This document shows positions 8,715 to 17,850 of a stretch of 64,000 nucleotides of DNA, piece by piece. The notes beneath the pieces were generated by a model. That model was not told the DNA's origin and ran no database searches. It saw nothing but the letters and a program-made list of their open reading frames with translations. Every line of letters begins with the position of its first letter. The stretch's first letter is position 1. The translations under genes were made by a program, and so were the position numbers. Source of the stretch: Rhizobium phaseoli (lineage in GTDB: Bacteria > Pseudomonadota > Alphaproteobacteria > Rhizobiales > Rhizobiaceae); assembly GCF_010668805.1 (NCBI RefSeq), contig NZ_WUFT01000018.1:1-64000 (forward strand), read 5' to 3'.

Positions 8715-8912
8715 TTTGAGAGGCGCGTGATTTTGAGGGCCGTCTGATTTTTGGAGCGGCGCACCCGCGCCGCGCGCTCTGGGAATTTAGCCGTTACCGT
8801 CAGGCGACAGGCACTATTTATTTTCTAAAACGTTTCAGTAGGGCTATTTCTCGCAATGGTCGCCTCCAGGGTGGTGTGTTAGGACAACGATCAGTTTCCT
8901 TCAGGTCCACCG

Positions 8913-10130
8913 ATGATTCCCGCTCAACATTCCCCGAGTGAGGGAGCGCCTCCGCGCTTCCGGCTGCTCAGCGCGCTTTCCTATTGCGCGCCACTGCTCG
9001 TCAACGGCATCGTACTGCCGTTCTTTCCGGTGTGGCTCGCAACCCACAGCTTCAGCGACCACGAGATCGGCATTATCCTTGCCATACCGATGGTGGTTCG
9101 CGTGTTGGTGGCTCCTGTCGTCGCCATGATCGCCGACCGTCTGAAGGAGCGCGCCGACGTGCTGCTCTGGTCGGGTAGCCTGTCGCTGCTGACGGCGGTC
9201 GCCCTCTTCTGGACGACGAGTTTCTGGCCGGTGACGATCGTCTATGCACTGCAGGGCGCCACCTTCGCGCCCTATGTGCCCGTCGTCGAATCGATCGTCA
9301 TCTCGGGCGTGCGCCGCTGGGGGCTCGATTACGGATCGATGCGCGTTTGGGGTTCGATTGCCTTCATCGTCTCGACGCTGGTCGGTGGCCAGCTGATCAG
9401 CCGGTGGGGCGGCGGGATGGTGCTTGATATCATGGTGTTCGGCTTTGCCATGACCGTCGTCATGGCGATCTTCTGCCCGCGCATCGGCCCGACGCGACGG
9501 CGCGGCCAGCCGATCAACATTCCAGCCGCCACTGGCAGCGGGCTGCGCGAGCCGCATTTGCTGCTGCTGTTGATCGGTGTCGCCATCCAGCAGTCGAGCC
9601 ACGCGGTGCTCAACGCGTTTTCGTCGATCTACTGGCATCATCTCGGCTTTTCCGGCACCGAGGTCGGCCTGCTCTGGAGCGCCGGCGTCGCTTCGGAAGT
9701 GACGGTGTTCTTCCTGTCGAAGCGTCTCAACCGGCGCTTCGACGCCTGGACGCTGATCCGCTTCGGCTGCGCCGTCAGTGTCTGCCGCTGGATCCTGTTT
9801 CCGATGAACACCGGCTTTGCCGGTTTTTTCCTGCTGCAATGTTTCCACGGCTTCACCTATGCCTTCGTGCATACCGGGGTGCAGCGGCGGATCATGGCGA
9901 CGGTGCAGGAGACGCAGGAATCCTCGGCGCAAGGGGCCTACTTCTTCTATGTCGGCATGGCGATGGCGCTGATGACGCTCGCGTCTGGTTATCTCTATGC
10001 CTGGCTCGGCGTCGTCAGTTATTACGTCATGGCGCTGGTCGCGTTCTCCGGCCTCGGCCTCGTCATTTCAGCCTACTACCTTCAGCCCCAAAGCGTGCTT
10101 TCGGGCGGAAAGACCAGGGAAGCGGCGTAG
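8913..10130 (+). CDS. MFS transporter of the PPP/HcaT-like family
   Basis: 405 residues with about 12 hydrophobic segments. The first helix region reads SYCAPLLVNGIVLPFFPVWLATHSFSDHEIGI, typical of MFS_1-like (HcaT, 3-phenylpropionate permease) members, which share the loop pattern DYGSMRVWGSIAFI seen at about residue 140. It is an inner-membrane proton-linked carrier; the substrate is unknown. Its last 49 bp overlap the 3' end of the convergent epimerase gene. An AT-rich leader of about 200 bp precedes it. Confidence 0.87.
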   Translation: MIPAQHSPSEGAPPRFRLLSALSYCAPLLVNGIVLPFFPVWLATHSFSDHEIGIILAIPMVVRVLVAPVVAMIADRLKERADVLLWSGSLSLLTAVALFWTTSFWPVTIVYALQGATFAPYVPVVESIVISGVRRWGLDYGSMRVWGSIAFIVSTLVGGQLISRWGGGMVLDIMVFGFAMTVVMAIFCPRIGPTRRRGQPINIPAATGSGLREPHLLLLLIGVAIQQSSHAVLNAFSSIYWHHLGFSGTEVGLLWSAGVASEVTVFFLSKRLNRRFDAWTLIRFGCAVSVCRWILFPMNTGFAGFFLLQCFHGFTYAFVHTGVQRRIMATVQETQESSAQGAYFFYVGMAMALMTLASGYLYAWLGVVSYYVMALVAFSGLGLVISAYYLQPQSVLSGGKTREAA

Positions 10131-11065
10131 CGCAGGCCGGGTTCGCGATCGCGGGCAAGCAGCAGCGGACCGTCGAGATCGACGAAATCGGCATTCTGAG
10201 CGAGCAGTACGGCCGGCGCCATGGCGAGCGAGGTGCCGACCATGCAGCCGATCATGACGCTGAAACCGAGCCGTTCGGCCTCGGCCTTCATCGCCAGGGC
10301 CTCGGTCAGGCCTCCCGTCTTGTCGAGCTTGATGTTGATGGCGTCATAGCGGTCGGCAAGACTTGCGAGATCGCCGGTGTGGTGGACACTTTCGTCGGCG
10401 CAGACGGGAAGTGGACGACGGATTTCGGCAAGCAAAGCGTCGCGGCCGGCCGGCAGCGGCTGCTCGACGAGAGCCACACCCGCTTGCGCCGCGATGTTGA
10501 GATGACGCTCCAGCACGGCTTCCGGCCAGCCCTCATTGGCGTCAAGAATGATGGCGGCATCGGGTGCGGCCGCGCGGACGGCGCGGATACGGCTCTCATC
10601 GTCGCCGGTTCCGACCTTGACCTTGAGCAGCGCGCGGCCTGCATGTTCACGCGCTTGGGTGGCCATCACCTCCGGCTCACCGAGCGAGATGGTGTAAGCG
10701 GTGGTGAGCGGCTTCAGATTGGTAAGGCCGAGACGGGCCGCGACGCGTTCACCCGTTTGTTTCGCTTCCAGGTCCCAGAGGGCGCAATCGACGGCGTTGC
10801 GGGCAGCGCCCGGCGGCATGGCGGATAAGAGGTCGCGGGGGGAAATTCCGGCCTCGATCAGCGGACGCGCCGCCTCGATCTGGGCGAAAACGCTCTCCAT
10901 CGTCTCACCGTAGCGGAGATAGGGCACGCACTCGCCAAGCCCCCGCGCACCGTTTTCGGCGAGCGTGCAGGTAATCACCTCGGCCTCGGTCTTTGCGCCA
11001 CGCGAGATGGTGAAGGTCCCGGCAATCGGAAATGAATTCATCTGGATATCGAGGGTGCGCGGCAT
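10082..11065 (-). CDS. Enolase-superfamily epimerase (dipeptide epimerase / DgcA-like)
   Basis: 327 residues from the ATG at 11065 (MPRTLDIQMNSFPIAG); the frame stays open upstream but this start fits the family. The muconate-lactonizing-enzyme fold is clear: substrate-side FTISRGAKTEA near the N-terminus, catalytic Lys pair in ALLKVKVG, metal ligands in ILDANEGW, VEQPL and CADES, and the opposite-face Lys in INIKLDKTGG. Such enzymes epimerise L-Ala-D/L-Glu dipeptides from peptidoglycan or racemise N-acetyl-glutamate (DgcA). I lean to a role in recycling D-glutamate units. A DgcN partner, often adjacent, is not seen here. The 3' end overlaps the MFS gene. Confidence 0.87.
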   Translation of the reverse strand: MPRTLDIQMNSFPIAGTFTISRGAKTEAEVITCTLAENGARGLGECVPYLRYGETMESVFAQIEAARPLIEAGISPRDLLSAMPPGAARNAVDCALWDLEAKQTGERVAARLGLTNLKPLTTAYTISLGEPEVMATQAREHAGRALLKVKVGTGDDESRIRAVRAAAPDAAIILDANEGWPEAVLERHLNIAAQAGVALVEQPLPAGRDALLAEIRRPLPVCADESVHHTGDLASLADRYDAINIKLDKTGGLTEALAMKAEAERLGFSVMIGCMVGTSLAMAPAVLLAQNADFVDLDGPLLLARDREPGLRYAASLVFPPESTLWG

Positions 11066-11163
11066 TATTGCTGTCCTGTGAGCATGGAATTCGCACGTTG
11101 CTTCTGTATATTGACGCGCCGGGCGAAGAACGACCCGCCGAGTCGGCAATGTCACCGTAAGCC

Positions 11164-12333
11164 TTGAAAGACATAAGTATCTTGAACGCCGAGAATCGCA
11201 ACGTTGCCTCACTTGACGTGGACGACCAGTCGGATGGCTCGGGGCAGCATGTGCGTCTCAGAGGCAGCTGGCGCAGCGCCTATGTGCATTTCGTGCTGCG
11301 TGACTTCGAGAAGCTGCTGCACCAGAAGGCCGGCGACCTGACGGTCGATCTTTCCGACGTTACGGATATCGATACCGCCGGGATCTGGCTGCTGTGCCGG
11401 CTGAAGAAGGAAGAGGAGGCGGCCGGACGGTCGGTCCGCTTCGAAGGCACCAATCAGCATATCGACGAAATGCTGGCGATGTTTTCCGAGGAACCGGCCA
11501 AATCGGAGCCGGAGCTGAAGGAGAAGGTCTCGCTTGCTGGCCGCATCTTCGCGCCGGTCGGCAAAATGGCCTACGACGTCTGGGATAATTTCGCCGCCGC
11601 CATGTATATTCTCGGCTCGGCGGTGCGCGGCGCGCAGATGAAGTTCGGTCGCGGCAGCGGCGTTTCGCCGGCCTCGATCGTCAACCAGATCGACAATATG
11701 GGCGTTCGCGCCGTTCCGATCATCCTTCTTATGTCGTTTCTGATCGGGGCGATCATTGCCCAGCAGGGCGCTTTCCAGCTGCGTTACTTCGGTGCGGAGG
11801 TCTTCGTCGTCGATCTCGTCGGCATCCTGCAATTGCGCGAAATCGGCGTGCTGCTGACCTCGATCATGATCGCCGGCCGTTCAGGCAGTGCGATCACCGC
11901 CGAGATCGGCTCGATGAAGATGCGCGAGGAGATCGATGCGCTGAAGGTGATGGGGCTCAACCCGATCGGCGTACTGATCTTCCCGCGGCTGGTGGCGCTG
12001 ACCATCGCGCTGCCGCTTTTGACGGTGCTGGCAAATTTCGCCTCGCTCGGTGGTGCGGCCGCCGTCGCCTGGGGTTATTCCGGCATCACCTTCGCCAACT
12101 TCCTGTCGCGCCTGCACGAGGCGGTGACGCTGTCGACGGTGCTCTCAGGCATGATCAAGGCGCCGTTCATGGCGCTGGTCATCGGCATCGTCGCCGCCGT
12201 CGAAGGGCTGAAGGTCGGCGGCAGCGCGGAATCGCTCGGCCAGCACGTGACGGCCGCGGTGGTGAAGGCGATTTTCGTCGTCATCCTGATGGACGGGCTT
12301 TTTGCGATGTTCTATGCAGCGATCGACTTCTAG
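11164..12333 (+). CDS. MlaE-type lipid ABC permease with N-terminal STAS domain
   Basis: Up to 389 residues. Residues ~20-120 form a STAS/MlaB-like domain (GDLTVDLSDVTDIDTAGIWLLCRLKKEEEAAG, with the conserved D-T/S-A-G). The remainder is an MlaE/YrbE permease with about five membrane segments and the signature REIGVLLTSIMIAGRSGSAITAEIGSMKMREEIDALKVMGLNP. In enterobacteria MlaB and MlaE are separate proteins; fused forms are common in alphaproteobacteria. The longest frame starts at a TTG with no clear ribosome site, so the true start may be some codons downstream. First gene of a four-gene operon for phospholipid movement across the periplasm. Confidence 0.9.
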   Translation: MKDISILNAENRNVASLDVDDQSDGSGQHVRLRGSWRSAYVHFVLRDFEKLLHQKAGDLTVDLSDVTDIDTAGIWLLCRLKKEEEAAGRSVRFEGTNQHIDEMLAMFSEEPAKSEPELKEKVSLAGRIFAPVGKMAYDVWDNFAAAMYILGSAVRGAQMKFGRGSGVSPASIVNQIDNMGVRAVPIILLMSFLIGAIIAQQGAFQLRYFGAEVFVVDLVGILQLREIGVLLTSIMIAGRSGSAITAEIGSMKMREEIDALKVMGLNPIGVLIFPRLVALTIALPLLTVLANFASLGGAAAVAWGYSGITFANFLSRLHEAVTLSTVLSGMIKAPFMALVIGIVAAVEGLKVGGSAESLGQHVTAAVVKAIFVVILMDGLFAMFYAAIDF

Positions 12334-12334
12334 C

Positions 12335-13177
12335 ATGGCGAATCGCGTGGACGAGAAACCAATCGATACGGAAGACAGGAACGAGAGAGACATCGTGCTC
12401 TCGGCGCGCGACGTCACCGTCGCCTTCGGCTCCAAGGTGGTGCTCGACAATCTCAACCTCGACATCTATCGCGGCGAAATCCTCGGCTTCGTCGGCGCGT
12501 CGGGCACCGGCAAATCGGTGCTGATGCGCACGGTGCTCCGGCTCTTGCCGCGCCGCTCCGGCACGATCAAGATCCTCGGCCAGGATTTCGACGAACTCGA
12601 CGAACCGCAGCGCAACGCGCTCGACATGCGGCTTGGCGTGCTGTTCCAGCAGGGCGCCCTGTTTTCGTCGCTGACGGTCAAGGAAAACATCCAGGTGCCG
12701 ATGCGCGAATATCTCGACCTGCCGCGCTCACTGATGGACGAACTGGCGCATCTGAAGATCCGCATGGTCGGGCTCGCAGCCGATGCCGCCGACAAATACC
12801 CGTCCGAACTGTCGGGCGGCATGATCAAGCGCGCCGCGCTTGCCCGTGCGCTCTCGCTCGATCCGGAACTCGTCTTCCTGGATGAACCGACCTCGGGTCT
12901 CGACCCGATCGGTGCTGCCGAATTCGATGAACTGATCGCCAACCTGCGCGATAGTCTGGGACTGACGGTCTATATGGTGACGCACGACCTCGACAGCCTG
13001 TTTTCGGTCTGCGACCGTATTGCCGTGCTCGGAAAGAAACAGGTAATGGTTGAAGGCACGATCAACGACATGCTGGCCTACGACGATCCGTGGGTGCAAG
13101 CCTATTTCAAGGGTAAGCGGGCGCGCTCGATCGTGCCGCAGGATGATGGCGCGCGGCACGGCAGCAGCGGGAAGTGA
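12335..13177 (+). CDS. MlaF-type lipid ABC transporter ATPase
   Basis: 280 residues from the ATG at 12335, one base after the permease stop; the frame is open 33 bp further but that part overlaps the permease. Walker A GASGTGKS, Q-loop FQQGALFSSLTVKENI, signature LSGGMIKRAALARAL, Walker B LVFLDEPTSGLDPIG and the H-loop VTHDLDSLF are all present. The short C-terminal tail follows the MlaF pattern (VQAYFKGKRAR). It would energise the MlaE-type permease and the MCE protein encoded on either side. Confidence 0.93.
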   Translation: MANRVDEKPIDTEDRNERDIVLSARDVTVAFGSKVVLDNLNLDIYRGEILGFVGASGTGKSVLMRTVLRLLPRRSGTIKILGQDFDELDEPQRNALDMRLGVLFQQGALFSSLTVKENIQVPMREYLDLPRSLMDELAHLKIRMVGLAADAADKYPSELSGGMIKRAALARALSLDPELVFLDEPTSGLDPIGAAEFDELIANLRDSLGLTVYMVTHDLDSLFSVCDRIAVLGKKQVMVEGTINDMLAYDDPWVQAYFKGKRARSIVPQDDGARHGSSGK

Positions 13178-13186
13178 CCGGATAAG

Positions 13187-14557
13187 ATGGAAACCAAAGC
13201 CAATTACACGATTGTCGGTTTTTTCACGGTGCTGGTGATCGCGGCGGCCTTCGGCTTCGTCTACTGGATGGCCGAATATGGCCGCGGTGGCCCGATGACC
13301 GAGCTGATCGTGCGTATTCCGGGTTCGGCCAACGGCCTCAGCGTCGGCTCGCCGGTGCGCTTCAACGGCATTCAGATCGGCTCGGTGCAGACACTGTCGA
13401 TCGATGCCGACGATCCGCAATATTCGCTGGCTTTCACCCAGGTGCGCACCGATGCGCCGATCTACCCTTCCACCAAAGCCGCCCTTGAAATCCAGGGCCT
13501 GACCGGGGCTGCCTATATCGAACTTTCAGGCGGCCGCAAGGGCGAGGAAAGCATCCTCCAACATGCGCTCGACAACGGCAAACGCGCCGTCATCGTCGCC
13601 GACCAGTCGAGCGTCACCAATCTTCTGGCGACCGCCGACAAGATCCTCGATCGCGCCAACGACGCGGTCGGCGAACTCCAGGGTTTCATCGAGGATTCGC
13701 GCGCGCCCCTGACCCAGACATTCAAGAATGCCGAGACGTTCTCGGATGCGCTTGCCAAGAATTCCGGTAATATCGATGCCTTCCTGCAGAGTGTGGGTGA
13801 GCTTTCCAATACGGTGAAGGCGGTCTCCGGCCGTGTCGATTCGACGCTTCAAGCTGTGGAATCGCTGGTCAAAGCGGTTGACGCGAAGAAGATCGACAAC
13901 ATCGTTTCCAACGCCGACAAGATCACCGCCAATGTCGCCGATGCCTCCGGCGATCTGAAGGGGGCGATCCAGAAGTTCGACCAGACTGCCACCACTTTCA
14001 ACGATTTCGGCAAACAGGCACAGGCGACGCTCGACCGCGTCGACACGCTTGTCGCGCAGATCGACCCGGCCAAGCTGAAGGGCTCGGTCGACGATATCTC
14101 GCAGGCGACCAAGGATGCGCGCGCCGCGGTCGCGTCCATCCGCGACGTCGCCAACACGGTTTCGGGGCGTCAGAAAGATATCGACCAGACGATCCAGGAC
14201 GTCTCGCAGCTTGCCAACAAGCTGAATTCGGCCTCGACCCGCATCGACGGCATTCTCATCAAAGTCGATGCCTTGCTTGGAACCGACAACACGCAATCGC
14301 TGTTTACCGAGGCGCGCGATACGCTGGAATCCTTCAAGAAGGTCGCCGACAACCTGAATGCGCGCATCGGGCCGATCGCCGACAATCTGCAGAAATTCTC
14401 AAGCGGCGGCTTGCGCGACGTGCAGACGCTCGTCAACGACATGCGTGGAACCGTCAACAATCTGAACGATACGATCACCAACTTCGACCGCAATCCGCAA
14501 CGGCTGATCTTCGGCGGGGACACGGTGAAGCAATATGACGGCCGGACGCGGCGTTAA
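13187..14557 (+). CDS. MlaD/MCE-domain periplasmic lipid-binding protein
   Basis: 456 residues. One N-terminal membrane anchor (YTIVGFFTVLVIAAAFGFVYWMAEYG) is followed by an MCE domain at about 40-120 (GLSVGSPVRFNGIQIGSVQTLSI, then LTGAAYIELSGG). The last 300 residues are long alpha helices with heptad character (LLATADKILDRANDAVGELQGF...). Enterobacterial MlaD is about 183 residues; the long tail here resembles PqiB/YebT- or Mce-type needles, which may span more of the periplasm. It is 9 bp after the ATPase gene and is part of the same operon. Confidence 0.9.
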   Translation: METKANYTIVGFFTVLVIAAAFGFVYWMAEYGRGGPMTELIVRIPGSANGLSVGSPVRFNGIQIGSVQTLSIDADDPQYSLAFTQVRTDAPIYPSTKAALEIQGLTGAAYIELSGGRKGEESILQHALDNGKRAVIVADQSSVTNLLATADKILDRANDAVGELQGFIEDSRAPLTQTFKNAETFSDALAKNSGNIDAFLQSVGELSNTVKAVSGRVDSTLQAVESLVKAVDAKKIDNIVSNADKITANVADASGDLKGAIQKFDQTATTFNDFGKQAQATLDRVDTLVAQIDPAKLKGSVDDISQATKDARAAVASIRDVANTVSGRQKDIDQTIQDVSQLANKLNSASTRIDGILIKVDALLGTDNTQSLFTEARDTLESFKKVADNLNARIGPIADNLQKFSSGGLRDVQTLVNDMRGTVNNLNDTITNFDRNPQRLIFGGDTVKQYDGRTRR

Positions 14558-14581
14558 CTGGGAAGTCAGGGGTAGCCTAAT

Positions 14582-15193
14582 ATGGTCGCATCGCATCTGT
14601 TGTCGCGCCGTTCATGGATCAGAAGAACGGTGATCGCGCTGCCGCTGATGGCGCTGATCCTTTCCGGGTGCGGCACTGCGGCCAAGAACGATACCTATGA
14701 CCTGTCCGCCGCCGTCGACGGCGACGGACCGGCGGCCAAATCCCGCCAGATCCTGATCGCACCGCCAACGGCGCTGAGTGCGCTCGGCAGCGAGCAGATC
14801 GTCATCCGCGTCTCGTCCTCGGAAATCCAGTATCTCTCGCGGGCGCAATGGGGCGACAAGCTGCCGCGCATGGTGCAGTCGAAGCTGGTGGAAGCCTTCG
14901 AGAACTCCGGCAAGCTCGGTGGCGTCGGCATGCCGGGGCAGGGACTGGCGATCGACTATCAGGTCGTCACCGATATCCGCTCCTTCGAGATCGACGCTTC
15001 GAACGGCAACCAGGCGGTGGTCGAAATCTCCGCCAAGATCCTCAACGACCGCAACGGCTCGGTGCGCGCCCAAAAAGTGTTCCGCGCCACGGCGCCGGCC
15101 GGCGGCGATAATGGCGGCTTCGTCAAGGCACTCGACCGCGCCTTCTCGACTGTTGCCTCCGAGATCGTCAACTGGACGCTACGCTCAATCTGA
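14582..15193 (+). CDS. ABC-transport auxiliary lipoprotein (PqiC-like)
   Basis: 203 residues. A basic N-terminus, a hydrophobic stretch and LSGC form a lipoprotein signal with the modified Cys at about 29. The mature part matches the ABC_trans_aux/PqiC family (QILIAPPTALSALGSEQIVIRVSSSEIQYLSRAQWGDKLPRMVQSKLVEAFENSG). Members sit in the outer membrane and dock the MCE tube. It is the last gene of the Mla-type operon, 24 bp after the MCE gene, and a hairpin follows. Confidence 0.88.
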   Translation: MVASHLLSRRSWIRRTVIALPLMALILSGCGTAAKNDTYDLSAAVDGDGPAAKSRQILIAPPTALSALGSEQIVIRVSSSEIQYLSRAQWGDKLPRMVQSKLVEAFENSGKLGGVGMPGQGLAIDYQVVTDIRSFEIDASNGNQAVVEISAKILNDRNGSVRAQKVFRATAPAGGDNGGFVKALDRAFSTVASEIVNWTLRSI

Positions 15194-15248
15194 GATGGCG
15201 TTTCGTGACCGCTGCGCCGACATCGAGGGTTGTCGATTCGGAGAAATA

Positions 15249-15272
15249 ATTGGCCCCGTGACGTCGGGGCCG
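15249..15272 (+). terminator. Hairpin after the lipid-transport operon
   Basis: GGCCCCG (15251-15257) and CGGGGCC pair with a 6-base loop. A T-rich stretch begins about 10 bases later, not directly at the stem, so termination efficiency is uncertain. Confidence 0.45.
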
Positions 15273-15340
15273 TCATCGTATTCAATTTCTTCACGAATTT
15301 GTGGAACGCATCATGTTGTCGCTGTCAGGAGGCAAGCTGC

Positions 15341-16594
15341 ATGGTGGTCGCACGAGTATTCGGAAAGTCGTCGTCGGAGGTGTTGCAGCGCGAAAACGAC
15401 CGCCTGGCTGCGCTGCACCAGCTCGACCTTCTCGACACTCCAAGGGACGAAGGTTTCGAACGCATCGTCCGCCTGATAAAGCAGATTTTTTCCATCGACA
15501 TCGGCATCGTGTCCCTGATCGATGCGCACCGGCAATGGTACAAAGCCTGCTCCGGCCTCTCAGGCGACGAGGTGTCGCTCGAAGACACGTTCTGCCGCTG
15601 CGTGGTGGACTGTGACGAGCCTGTCATCGTGGAGGACGCCAGCAAGGATGCACGCTTTTCAAAACATTCAGCGGTGACCGGCGAGGACCATATCCGCTTT
15701 TACGCCGGTGTGCCTTTGAGGACGAAAGCCGGGCACATGATCGGCACGGTCTGCGCGATCGATCGCCGGCCTAGATCGTTCGGCAGCAGAGATCTCGACA
15801 TTCTTCAGGAGCTGGCGGGGGCGGCGATGGACCGCATCGAACTGATGCAATCGGCCGCCACCGACAGCCTGACCGAGGCGATGACGCGGCGCGCTTTCAA
15901 GCAGGAGGCCGATCAGTTGATTTCGCTCGCTCTGCGCCACCAGCATGACCTGTCCTGCATCGTCTTCGATATCGACCACTTCAAGACGGTCAACGATACG
16001 CACGGGCATGCCGCAGGCGACGACGTCCTCAAGGCGGTCGCCTCGATCTGCAAGGCGACCCTTCGCGCCGGTGATCTGTTCGGGCGTATCGGGGGCGAGG
16101 AATTTGCCGTCATCCTGCCGCATGTCGATCGGGAAGGGGCCGTTGCCGCCGCCGAGAAACTGAGAGCCGCTGTCGCCTCGCAGCCCATTTGCGGCGATCA
16201 CGGCGCCTTGAATGTCACGGCGAGCTTCGGCACCTCGGCGCTCTCGATCGTCAGCAAGGAGATCGAGACGCTATTGGCTCAGGCGGATGCCGCTATGTAT
16301 CAGGCCAAACATGCGGGACGGAATCGTTGCGTGTCGTGGAGCTCCATCCACGCCGATCACGGCATCGGAGCGCGACGGCGGGTGCTGAAGGCGGGTTCGA
16401 TCCTGTTCAACGAGCGACGCTCGACCATCGATTGCACCGTCAAATCCATCGGCTCGGAGAGCGCCGGGATTTCAGTTTCCAATTCGGCCGGCATTCCCGC
16501 GGAATTCATTCTTGCCATCAAAGGCGAAGGCTTCGAAACCAATTGCCGAGTGATCGCCCAGGACCGGCAGCACCTGGAAGTCGCTTTCAGATAG
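15341..16594 (+). CDS. GAF-GGDEF diguanylate cyclase with C-terminal PilZ-like domain
   Basis: 417 residues from the ATG at 15341, which has AGGAGG eight bases upstream; the frame is open from 15230. Residues ~15-165 are a GAF domain of the DUF1-type start (RLAALHQLDLLDTPRDEGFERIVRL). Residues ~170-340 are GGDEF: the active site reads GRIGGEEFAVILP, and an inhibitory RxxD site (RAGD) is five residues before it, so it should make c-di-GMP with product inhibition. The tail from ~345 (RRRVLKAGSILFN...STIDCTVKSIGSESAGISV) looks like a PilZ domain, but the N-terminal RxxxR part is poorly conserved. A soluble sensor with no membrane segment. Confidence 0.88.
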   Translation: MVVARVFGKSSSEVLQRENDRLAALHQLDLLDTPRDEGFERIVRLIKQIFSIDIGIVSLIDAHRQWYKACSGLSGDEVSLEDTFCRCVVDCDEPVIVEDASKDARFSKHSAVTGEDHIRFYAGVPLRTKAGHMIGTVCAIDRRPRSFGSRDLDILQELAGAAMDRIELMQSAATDSLTEAMTRRAFKQEADQLISLALRHQHDLSCIVFDIDHFKTVNDTHGHAAGDDVLKAVASICKATLRAGDLFGRIGGEEFAVILPHVDREGAVAAAEKLRAAVASQPICGDHGALNVTASFGTSALSIVSKEIETLLAQADAAMYQAKHAGRNRCVSWSSIHADHGIGARRRVLKAGSILFNERRSTIDCTVKSIGSESAGISVSNSAGIPAEFILAIKGEGFETNCRVIAQDRQHLEVAFR

Positions 16595-16605
16595 CGGACA
16601 AGGGC

Positions 16606-17502
16606 CTACTTCGTCGGCTGCGAATCCGTCATCGTCGCTCCCGGCTGGTTGCCTGGAACAGCGGAGGCTGTCGCGCTCGATGACGATGACAGGGTGCTGT
16701 CCAGCAGGCCTGCCATCTTGTCGTCGCGCAGGCTTGCGGTCTTTTCGCCCATGACGACGCCGACGACACGGCGGCCATCCTTCAGCGCCGATGTCACGAC
16801 ATTGTAGCCCGATGCATCGGTAAAGCCGGTCTTGATGCCGTCGACGCCGTCATAGCGATACATGAGGTTGTTGTGGCCGCGCAGCTTCATGCCGCGGAAC
16901 TGGAAGCCGCGCATGGAGAACAGCTTGAACTCTTCCGGGAAATCCCGCATCAGCGAAACGCCGAGGGTCGCCATATCACGCGCCGTGGTGACCTGCTCGG
17001 GATCGGGCAGGCCGGAGGGGTTCTTGAAGACAGTATCCTTCATGCCGAGCTGGTGTGCCTTGTCGGTCATCGCCTTGGCGAAAGCCTGTTCGGAGCCGCC
17101 GAGCTGCTCGGCGATCGCCACAGCCGCATCATTGGCGGACAGCACGACAATGCCTTCCACCGCTTCACGCAGGGTCACCTTGCGGCCGGCGCCGACAGCG
17201 AGCTTGAATGGCTCCTTGCTCTCGGCATTTTCCGACATGGTCAGTTTCTGGTCCCAGTTGAGGCGTCCGTCGTGCAGGGCCTCGAAGGCGAGATAGAGCG
17301 TCATCATCTTGGTCAACGACGCCGGATAGTTCAGATCATCCTGATTGGAGCCTTCAAGGACCTGACCGGAGTGCGCATCGATGACGAAGCTTGCCTGGCC
17401 GGCTTCGGCCAGAGTGAAAGCGCCCATCAGTAAGGCGGACGAGAGCGCGGTGGCAAGGAGCCGGGAAGTCGTCTTGGTCATCGATGTTACTGTCTCTGTC
17501 AT
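16606..17502 (-). CDS. D-alanyl-D-alanine carboxypeptidase (PBP5/DacA family)
   Basis: About 298 residues from the ATG at 17502 (MTETVTSMTKTTSRLL); 17481 is an alternative, and neither has a strong ribosome site. A signal peptide ends near AEAG. The three penicillin-binding motifs are present: SLTK (nucleophile Ser), SAN and KTG (DGIKTGFTDASG). It would trim the terminal D-Ala of peptidoglycan pentapeptides in the periplasm. It is shorter than E. coli PBP5 (403) and lacks that protein's C-terminal beta domain; the end is a Ser/Thr/Pro-rich tail. It is convergent with the GGDEF gene, 11 bp apart. Confidence 0.92.
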   Translation of the reverse strand: MTETVTSMTKTTSRLLATALSSALLMGAFTLAEAGQASFVIDAHSGQVLEGSNQDDLNYPASLTKMMTLYLAFEALHDGRLNWDQKLTMSENAESKEPFKLAVGAGRKVTLREAVEGIVVLSANDAAVAIAEQLGGSEQAFAKAMTDKAHQLGMKDTVFKNPSGLPDPEQVTTARDMATLGVSLMRDFPEEFKLFSMRGFQFRGMKLRGHNNLMYRYDGVDGIKTGFTDASGYNVVTSALKDGRRVVGVVMGEKTASLRDDKMAGLLDSTLSSSSSATASAVPGNQPGATMTDSQPTK

Positions 17503-17850
17503 TGGACGGGCGGGTGAGCCATTGGCTAAACGCAAGCGAATCCAGAAAGTTTGTGACGAAATGAAGGACAGGCAGCAATAAAGAGGCCCCATCCACAGCT
17601 GATTGTTTTTGTCTCACCGTCTTCGGTTTTGACAATGGCGTGCAAGGCCCATAGAAATTAAGCATGAGCATGAAGCGCGCGCCTTTCTCCGGCCATATCA
17701 GCACCTGCCTGCAGGCTGCGATTGCGCGCGCTTTTGACGGACGAGGTCTCTGCGTCCTGCTGTGACGTTGGGGCGCTCTCTGCGTCCGGCGCGCGGCTGG
17801 ACGTAAAGCCCCTCACCACGTCAATCCAGGCTGCCAGGGAGACAGGCACC

